From positions 200,849,292 to 200,913,291 of the forward strand of contig CM030364.1 of assembly GCA_017893485.1 (NCBI GenBank): a stretch of 64,000 bases of DNA, written 5' to 3'. The DNA comes from Hemerocallis citrina. Lineage: Eukaryota; Streptophyta; Magnoliopsida; Asparagales; Asphodelaceae. The position numbers were made by a program, and so were the translations under genes. Every line of letters starts with the position of its first letter. Positions within the stretch are counted from its first letter, which is position 1. Below the pieces are notes generated by a model that was not told the DNA's origin, did no database searches, and was given only the letters and a program-made list of their open reading frames with translations. This document shows, in pieces, positions 57,027 through 64,000 of the stretch.

Positions 57027-58397
57027 TGAGTAAGAGAGAGATTTCCGTCACTAGTGTCTTGGATCGATAGGTCATGAGTTGGATCGGGATAATCATAAGA
57101 AAGTTATTGAAAACCTCGTGAGACTATTTAGATTTAGTGACATCGTTAGGGTAGTAACTTATGGCTATTACTACTTAAACTCTACTTATTATCATTTTTT
57201 GCTGAAGGGAAAGAGTTGGTGTTAAGTGATTCCTTATGATCCGACTTGTCCTATAGGTCGACACTAGGCGGTGTTATTGGGTTGTACCTTCCTGTCAAAA
57301 GGATACGTACGGTGCCTTCTCACGAGTTGGGAGCACGGGTTGCGTATCTCGTCTGTTAATTCCTGAAATACCGTGACTTAAGGGTGCCACAGGATGCTAC
57401 GTGCAGTCCTGCGCTTGCGATACCCCAGGGGTGCCACAAGGGATGCTACATGCTAACCTGCACTTGCGAGACCATATGTTCTTTTTGGTTTTCGAATGAG
57501 GTTCGGTACGCTGGGAAATAGTGGCAAACGCGATCACCACTATAGTGACTGCAGTAACGGAACTAGACCGTACCTGAAATCTTGTTTTTGAGTGAGGTCC
57601 GGTACACCGGGTAGTAGTGGCAAACGAGGACACCATAATCGTACTGCATTTGTGGGACCTGACCCACCTGCAACCTCACAGTCACGTTGTATTATCAGGA
57701 ATAGGATTGTGTACAAAGTAGAATTCATAACGTGGGTTCACATCTCTATATATGAAGAAACGACTTGAGATGGGGCGTATGTAGTATGGGCTGCATACTG
57801 TTCCGGAGACTTGCTTGCATTAGAATAAGTGCATCATTGCGTTAGTCAAACTTGCATTAAAGTTTAAGGCATAGCATACACTGACACATCAATTATATAT
57901 ACACGTTTCTCTTTTCATCAATCTGTTTGCTTAAGTGGATAATTGCTGCTAGTCATCAGCCTTAAAAACGTCAGTATATGTACTGATGTTCCCATTCAAT
58001 AGGTACCGGATTGCAGAAGTAAGGTACAAGATTCAAGATGACACAAGGCGAGAGAAGCAAGAGTCGTTTTATTTCCGCTGCATTATATGTTGTTTACTAT
58101 TGTTCCATTATAACAATTTTGTAATCTATTTATTTGTTGGAAAGCATCCAAGTGGAATACCAAATGCTGATCTTTATTCATTATACTCTGATGTAATATG
58201 TTGAAAGTTGTAACACTTGGGATAGTATTGTAACACTGTTGTAATGTATTGCAATTTTGTAACATTCGGATTTCTAATACATTTGTGTTGAATAAAAAGT
58301 TTTAAATTTTCCTATTTTTTTATGTATTGTGGCTAATTGAAGAAAAGATTCGGGCTTATGTCACGATTTCCCAGTTACCAGAAATCGGGGCGTTACA
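57027..58397. other. 3' part of element 5 LTR, no gene
   Basis: Contains a two-copy GTGCCACA-GGATGCTAC-TGC...CTTGCGA motif (57385-57470) and two GAGGTCCGGTACRCYGGG motifs (57497, 57595). Ends TCCCAGTTACCAGAAATCGGGGCGTTACA. No coding frame is convincing. Confidence 0.5.
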
Positions 58398-58545
58398 CAT
58401 TAGTTATAAGATATTTTAACACTTACAGTTATTTTTTTTCAAGTTAGAGAGTTCACAAATGAGTAAGAAATGTACTTATGACATTACTCCAAAATGCGAC
58501 AAGTTATTTTTTTGTTATACATATGCTGCTATTGGCAACAAGTAC

Positions 58546-59005
58546 GAGGGCCGGCCCTGAGGCAGGGCCCCAAGGGCGACCGCCCCGGGCCCCCAAATTT
58601 TGGGGCCTCACATAGCCCTTATATATTAACTTTACAATTATTATTATTATTAGTTTAAATTATAAAAAAGAGACTCCAAAAGTCCAAGTCTCCAACGGTA
58701 ATTGTATTTATGGTCTTCGGTTGGTAATGATGATAAGTAATTATGATTCTTGGTAATCATAAATGAAAAACCAAAAAGAAATTGTGATATGACACACTCT
58801 TGTGTTAAAGCAATATCTAATTTTGGAATTTTTCAACACATATATTCACTGTTTTGTGGTTCTACAAAAAAAATAAAAAATCTTGCAAGATAATGTACAT
58901 GACTTTACCATCAAACCATTGTCTAACACATGATGGAAGAGTCGTGTTCAAAGTATGAAAGCCATACAATATCAAGCTCCCTGAATAAGAGAAGCTTTGT
59001 TAGAA
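58546..59005. mobile_element. Single hAT-like terminus and AT-rich remnant
   Basis: GAGGGCCGGCCCTGAGGCAG followed by GGGCGACCGCCCCGGGCCCCC and AAATTTTGGGGCC resembles the inverted-repeat ends of plant hAT transposons (CAGGGCCGGCCC type). No matching inverse end is in the window and no transposase is visible, so this is a fragment or an end whose partner lies elsewhere. The rest to 59005 is AT-rich with no gene. Confidence 0.5.
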
Positions 59006-59029
59006 TTACACTACAACACAGAAGCTATT

Positions 59030-59575
59030 CGCCGGCAATTTTTTTGACCTTCACCGGCTGTTTTTTACGCTGTTGAAACATTCACCGTCGTTTATAAAAA
59101 TGCCGGTACAAATGCCGCCGAATCGAGCGTCGCGGAAAGATAGGTGTATTCACCGGCGTTTCTACTGGACGCCGGTATATCTTGAAAATACACCGGCGGC
59201 CAGGCAACGCCGGTATATGGGAATTTCTGAGTGCCGTTCTTTCCCCCCAATATACATTCACCGGCGGTCACATACCGCCGGTATATATCTTTTCACCGGC
59301 GATTGTAGAAATGCCGGTGTATGTGTAATATTTACCGGCGGTCATAGAACGCCGGTGTATGCTTGTTTCTGAGCGCCCTTCTTTCCCTACTTACAAGCAC
59401 CGGCGTGTCGTAAACAAGCCACTATAGAGATATTCACCGACATTTTATAACACGCCGCTATAGAGATATGGGTACACCGGCGTGTGTGGAAATGCCTCTC
59501 TAACGAAATTTTCAACTAAACAATTAGATACACCGGCGTTCTATGAAACGCCGGTGTATGCCCGTTTGTTTTTCC
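59030..59575. repeat. CACTA subterminal CACCGGCG/CGCCGGTG hairpin repeats
   Basis: At least a dozen CACCGGCG motifs, many paired within 15-30 bases with the inverse CGCCGGT(A/G)TA, for example at 59152-59177, 59262-59285 and 59531-59560. In known CACTA elements such repeats bind the element's own regulatory protein. Confidence 0.8.
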
Positions 59576-60343
59576 TGCTCCAGTTTTCCATTCGATTTCA
59601 ATTCACAATTTCATTTTAAAAACATGTAAACTAATTCACAACTGATTTAACCAATTTCAGGCATATTAATGCGCAAATCACAACCAAACACAAGAATTAA
59701 AGATAATAAAGTTTCACACGTGTTATATCATCGTCCAAATTCACCGCAAAATTAACACAATGTCATAATTAACAAATACAGTAACGAACATCTCAAATAT
59801 CCCAACAATTTCTTAAAACAACAATACAAGACATAAAAACAGCAAGGAGGACATAACAACAACTAGACTAGGCCGACCACAGATTCATACCCCTCGAGTA
59901 GCTTCAGTTCTGATCATCAGAATTTCCTTCATCTGGGTGACCGCTCTATGAAAAAAAAAACAATAATTTAGTTCAACAGTAGACCACAATACAGAATATA
60001 CATATTTTTTGAACTTGCAAAAAGATCTACCCAATTCATAAATTCTAAGATCAAAGTGCCAATTGCAATTGGAATTGTTAATGATATATAGAGAGGTAAA
60101 ATAATTATATTGCAGTGCTAAAAAGCTAGTACTTAATTTTGTTTTTGAATATATCTAAAGCAGCAAAACAAATGAAAATCAAGTATCTAACTTGAAACCT
60201 TTATATTCTCCTCTGATTGGGAATATCCAGTATCTAAAACAGTAAAACAAATGAAAATCCAGTATCTAAGCATGTCTTTCATGGATTGTTCAGACAATTC
60301 ATGAAACTGTCATCGTGGAAGGAAACCAAATATAAGAAAATTA
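59576..60343. other. AT-rich interior, no supported gene
   Basis: No frame is convincing on either strand. CATCGTGGAAGGAAACCAAATATA occurs at 60311 and again at 60390, a short direct duplication that leads into the next repeat. Confidence 0.45.
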
Positions 60344-60735
60344 AGAAAAATAAGAAGGGGCTCATATCAAGTGTAGTTTTAAGGAACTGTCATCGTGGAA
60401 GGAAACCAAATATAGAAGCCATAAATGGAAACAGAAAATGGTAGAGAATGAGGATACACCAGGCTAACATAGCGGCATTTTCCTCATCTCTCTCTCATCC
60501 CTGCTTTCTCTTCAGCAAACACACATAAAGAGACATTAGCAACAACAGCAAGAGCGACAAGAACAACAATAATAATAAATTATTATGAACGAAATGTCTC
60601 TATATGGGTTTCCAGATCTCCACTCCAACTCGTCTCTTTCTAATCACAGCCCAATTAAGAACACTTGTTGACAGTCACTAAACAATCCAATCACAGCCCA
60701 ATCAAAATTTGCCATCCTGGATCTTAAATCTTCAG
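60344..60735. repeat. About 390-bp direct repeat, left copy (right copy 63214-63601)
   Basis: Shared landmarks: CTCATATCAAGTGTAGTTTT, GAGGATACACCAGGCTAACA, ACAATAATAATAAATTATTA, GGGTTTCCAGATCTCCACTC and CAATCACAGCCCAATCAAAA. The two copies bracket the 245-bp satellite and look well over 90% alike. Confidence 0.9.
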
Positions 60736-63056
60736 ATGCATGAATTCAGCTTCTTTAACAGTAAAAGAAAATGAAAATTTTCAGTATCTAAGCATATATG
60801 TTTCTCTATTAATTCTTCATCCCAACTAAACCATTAATATTTGTGGCTCCAAAAGAAACCTGCACAAGGTTTGTTCAGCCCAATTCTTGTACAGATTTGG
60901 AGGATTTTGGTATACAGCTAGCATCCTTAGTTGACAGTTAACCCATTTTGGTAAAAAAATCATGCTAAGATGACAATCAGATGCATGAATTCAGTTTCTT
61001 TAACAGTAAAAGAAAATGAAAATTTCCAGTATCTAAGCATATATGTTTCTCTATTAATTCTTCATCCCAACTAAATCATTGATGTTTGTGGCTCCAAAAG
61101 AAACCTGCACAAGGTTTGTTCAGCCCAATTCTTGTACAGATTTGGAGGATTTTGGTATACATACAGCATCCTTAGTTGACAGTGAACCCATTTTGGTAAA
61201 AAAATCATGCTAAGATGGCAATCAGATGCATGAATTCAGCTTCTTTAACAGTAAAAGAAAATGAAAATTTTCAGTATTTAAGCATATATGTTTCTCTATT
61301 AATTCTTCATCCCAACTAAACCATTGATGTTTGTGGCTCCAAAAGAAACCTGCACAAGGTTTGTTCAGCCCAATTCTTGTACAGATTTGGAGGATTTTGG
61401 TATACAGCTAGCATCCTTAGTTGACAGTTAACCCATTTTGGTAAAAAAAATCATGCTAAGATGACAATCAGATGCATGAATTCAGTTTCTTTAACGGTAA
61501 AAGAAAATGAAAATTTCCAGTATCTAAGCATATATGTTTCTCTATTAATTCTTCATCCCAACTAAACCATTGATATTTGTGGCTCCAAAAGAAACCTGCA
61601 CAAGGTTTGTTCAGCCAAATTCTTGTACAGATTTGGAGGATTTTGGTATACATACAGCATCCTTAGTTGACAGTCAACCCATTTTGGTAAAAAAATCATG
61701 CTAAGATGGCAATCAGATGCATGAATTCAGCTTCTTTAACAGTAAAAGAAAATGAAAATTTCCAGTATCCAAGCATATATGTTTCTCTATTAATTCTTCA
61801 TCCCAACTAAACCATTGATGTTTGTGGCTCCAAAAGAAACCTGCACAAGATTTGTTCAGCCCAATTCTTGGACAGATTTGGAGGATTTTGGTATACAACT
61901 AGCATCTTTAGTTGACAGTTAACCCATTTTGGTAAAAAAATCATGCTAAGATGACAATCAGATGCATGAATTCAGTTTCTTTAACAGTAAAAGAAAATGA
62001 AAATTTCCAGTATCTAAGCATATATGTTTCTCTATTAATTCTTCATCCCAACTAAACCATTGATGTTTGTGGCTCCAAAAGAAACATGCACAAGGTTTGT
62101 TCAGCCCAATTCTTGTACAAATTTGGAGGATTTTGGTATACAACTAGCATCCTTAGTTGACAGTAAACCCATTTTGGTAAAAAAATCATGCTAAGATGAC
62201 AATCAGATGCATGAATTCAATTTCTTTAACAGTAAAAGAAAATGAAAATTTCCAGTATCTAAGCATATATGTTTCTCTATTAATTCTTCATCCCAACTAA
62301 ATCATGATGTTTGTGGCTCCAAAAGAAACCTGCACAAGGTTTGTTCCGCCCAATTCTTGTACAAATTTGGAGGATTTTGGTATACAACTAGCATCCTTAG
62401 TTGACAGTAAACCCATTTTGGTAAAAAAAAATCATGCTAAGATGACAATCAGATGCATGAATTCAGTTTCTTTAACAGTAAAAGAAAATGAAAATTTTCA
62501 GTATCTAAGCATATATGTTTCTCTATTAATTCTTCATCCCAACTAAATCATGATGTTTGTGTCTCCAAAAGAAACCTGCACAAGGTTTGTTCAGCCCAAT
62601 TCTTGTACAGATTTGGAGGGTTTTAGTATACATACAGCATCCTTAGTTGACAGTCAACCCATTTTGGTTAAAAAATCATGCTAAGATGGCAATCAGATAC
62701 ATGAATTCAACTTCTTTAACAGTAAAAGAAAATGAAAATTTGCAGTATCTAAGCATATATGTTTCTCTATTAATTCTTCATCCCAACTAAACCATTGATG
62801 TTTGTGGCTCCAAAAGAAACCTGGACAAGGTTTGTTCAGCCCAATTCTTGTACAGATTTGGAGGATTTTGGTATACATACAACATCCTTAGTTGACAGTA
62901 AACCCATTTTGGTAAAAAAATCATGCTAAGATGACAATCAGATGCATGAATTCAGCTTCTTTAACATCAAAAGAAAATGAAAATTTCCAGTATCTAAGCA
63001 TATATGTTTGTTTATTAATTCTTCATTCCAACTAATTCATGATGTTTGTGGCTCAT
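60733..63056. repeat. 245-bp satellite, nine full units and one partial
   Basis: Units start CAGATGCATGAATTCA at 60733, 60978, 61223, 61469, 61714, 61959, 62204, 62450, 62694 and 62939 (last about 118 bp). The first four alternate in two types (GCTAGCATCC with GATGACAAT, then ATACAGCATCC with GATGGCAAT), so growth partly went by 490-bp dimers. A 61-codon open frame recurs on the minus strand in several units; it is repeat-derived and not called a gene. Confidence 0.92.
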
Positions 63057-63213
63057 AGAAGATTTTAGATCCAGGATGACAAATTTTGATTGGGCTTTGA
63101 ATAGAGATTCTAGTCATAGATCGATTCTTCGGAGCCCGACTTTCTAAAGAAAATGCCATTTGGAAGTATGCGGGTACATGTTTGTTGGATAACCAAAACT
63201 CCCATTTTTATTG
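63057..63213. other. Junction spacer after the satellite
   Basis: Includes GATCCAGGATGACAAATTTTGATTGGGCT, the inverse of the end of the flanking direct repeat (near 63561-63590). The satellite end is therefore palindromic with its bracket. Confidence 0.6.
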
Positions 63214-63601
63214 AAGAAAAATAAGAATAGGGCTCATATCAAGTGTAGTTTTAAGGAACTGTCATAGTGGAAGGAAACCAAATATAGAAGCCAGAAAGAG
63301 GAATGGTAGAGAATGAGGATACACCAGGCTAACATAGCGGCATTTTCCTCATCTCTCTCTCATCCCTGCTTTCTCTTCAGCAAACACACATAAAGAGACA
63401 TTAGCAACAACAGCAAGAGCGACAAGAACAACAATAATAATAAATTATTATGAACGAAATGTCTCTATATGGGTTTCCAGATCTCCACTCCAACTCGTCT
63501 CTTTCTAATCACAGCCCAATTAAGAACACTTGTTGACAGTCACTAAACAATCCAATCACAGCCCAATCAAAATTTGTGATCCTGGATCTAAAAACTTCAG
63601 A
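63214..63601. repeat. About 390-bp direct repeat, right copy
   Basis: Partner of 60344-60735, ending GATCCTGGATCTAAAA. It differs from the left copy by a few indels and substitutions. Confidence 0.9.
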
Positions 63602-63895
63602 ATTCCCAAAATCTGTACAAGAATTGGTCAGAACAAACCTTGTGCAGGTTTCTTTTGGAGCCAGAAACATCAATGATTTAGTTGGGATGAAGAATTAATA
63701 GAGAAACATATATGCTTAGATACTGCAAATTTTCATTTTCTTTTACTGTTAAAGAAGCTGAATTCATGCATCTGATTGTCATCTTAGCATGTTTTTTTAC
63801 CAAAATGGGTTAACTGTCAACTAAGGATGCTAGCTGTATACCAAAATCCTCCAAATTTGTACAAGAATTGGGCTGAACAAACATGTGTGCAGGTC
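63602..63895 (-). repeat. Inverted satellite unit
   Basis: One whole 245-bp unit plus about 45 bp, in reverse orientation to the array (AATCTGTACAAGAATTGG through AACAAACATGTGTGCAGGTC). After it comes CATAGAATG, repeated at about 63894 and 63950. No gene to the window end. Confidence 0.85.
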
Positions 63896-64000
63896 ATAGA
63901 ATGTCATCTAAGCATGCTATATGCCAAAGTGGGGTTGGTCATAGAATGCATGAACGACACGTATTAGTGTTTGTGAGTATCCAGTGGGGTGCAGCTATGA

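Larger units (their letters stand above)
41597..58397 (+). mobile_element. Element 5: probable 5.2-kb solo LTR with nested element 4
   Basis: Starts TGTAATATCCCGG, ends GGGGCGTTACA and is flanked by the perfect duplication CATTA (41592-41596, 58398-58402). The termini resemble the element 3 LTR. The two pieces (41597-42068 and about 53614-58397) total about 5.2 kb. I find no second copy of its start, no primer site and no coding region, so a solo LTR from LTR-LTR recombination fits best. It could instead be a non-coding LTR-type element. It contains a TATA box (53826-53833) and long tandem repeats. Confidence 0.65.
40984..58545. mobile_element. Foldback-type element split by element 5
   Basis: The left arm (40984-41095: GGAGTAATGACATAAGTACATTTCCTACTTAT...) is the inverse of 58403-58545 (...AAATGTACTTATGACATTACTCC). 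Inside, ~135-bp repeats (GATGTCRTTATTGTAAATAGC at 41161, 41295, 41432) are closed by an inverted copy at 41532-41592. Without element 5 this is a ~760-bp palindromic element with no coding capacity. Confidence 0.55.
59009..64000. mobile_element. CACTA-type transposon, left end; right end not seen
   Basis: CACTACAACACAGAAGC at 59009 fits the CACTA terminal repeat and is followed at once by dense subterminal repeats, the hallmark of this superfamily. A possible 3-bp duplication (TTA, 59006-59008) precedes it. No reverse terminus (TTGTAGTG) was found, so the element runs past the window, or was truncated before the satellite. No transposase is recognisable. Confidence 0.5.

Noticed and set aside
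59073..59372. 99-codon frame in the CACTA subterminal region
   Set aside because: Made of CACCGGCG hairpin repeats; no protein-like features.
61468..62878. Recurring 61-codon minus-strand frame in the 245-bp satellite
   Set aside because: Same unit repeated; the step is not a multiple of three, there is no start context, and variation among copies looks random.

Overview
This looks like a stretch of nuclear DNA from a flowering plant, built almost entirely of nested transposable elements. The evidence is plant-type Ty3/gypsy LTR retrotransposons of two clades (Tat and a chromodomain-bearing Tekay/Del-like clade), a LINE fragment, Helitron-, hAT- and CACTA-like ends, tandem satellites and AT-rich filler with no convincing host gene. 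The species cannot be told from what I can see.

Layout. 1-2548 and 13002-13690 are host-like, T-rich, gene-free DNA split by a 5'-truncated LINE (minus strand, 2562-12988, 13-bp target duplication). Element 1 (3802-12891, plus, Tat clade) sits inside that LINE. It has 792-bp LTRs that differ by about one base, a perfect 5-bp duplication (gaagc), an intact gag, no pol and an antisense gene. A probable MITE-like element (arms 13690-14082 and 39865-40150) was hit by element 2 (14083-39859, plus, Tat, duplication atgga), which holds decayed gag-pol, satellites and antisense genes. Element 2 was in turn hit by element 3 (20155-31168, minus, chromovirus with 2.9-kb LTRs). To the right lie a 37-base poly(G) run, a small Helitron-like element and a foldback element. 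The foldback is split by element 5 (41597-58397, duplication catta), a probable 5.2-kb solo LTR, which itself contains element 4 (42069 to about 53613, minus, Tat, missing its gag and 5' LTR). The right end has one hAT-like terminus and one CACTA-like terminus with hairpin-rich subterminal repeats, followed by a 245-bp satellite bracketed by direct repeats.

How the parts fit. Elements 1, 2 and 4 share the same primer-binding site, U5 sequence, LTR promoter design (GCCACGTCAG boxes every ~32 bp upstream of TATAAATA) and an antisense gene with its own TATA box and two introns. Element 1 keeps gag and the cis signals but has no pol, so it was probably moved by enzymes from a relative that kept pol. 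The most unusual signals are the conserved intron-bearing antisense gene and its promoter, the phased LTR boxes, six pairs of AGTCGACT palindromes about two helical turns apart in each LTR of element 3, and an apparent 91-bp intron between gag and protease of element 3.

All boundaries and divergences were read by eye; no alignment or database search was run.
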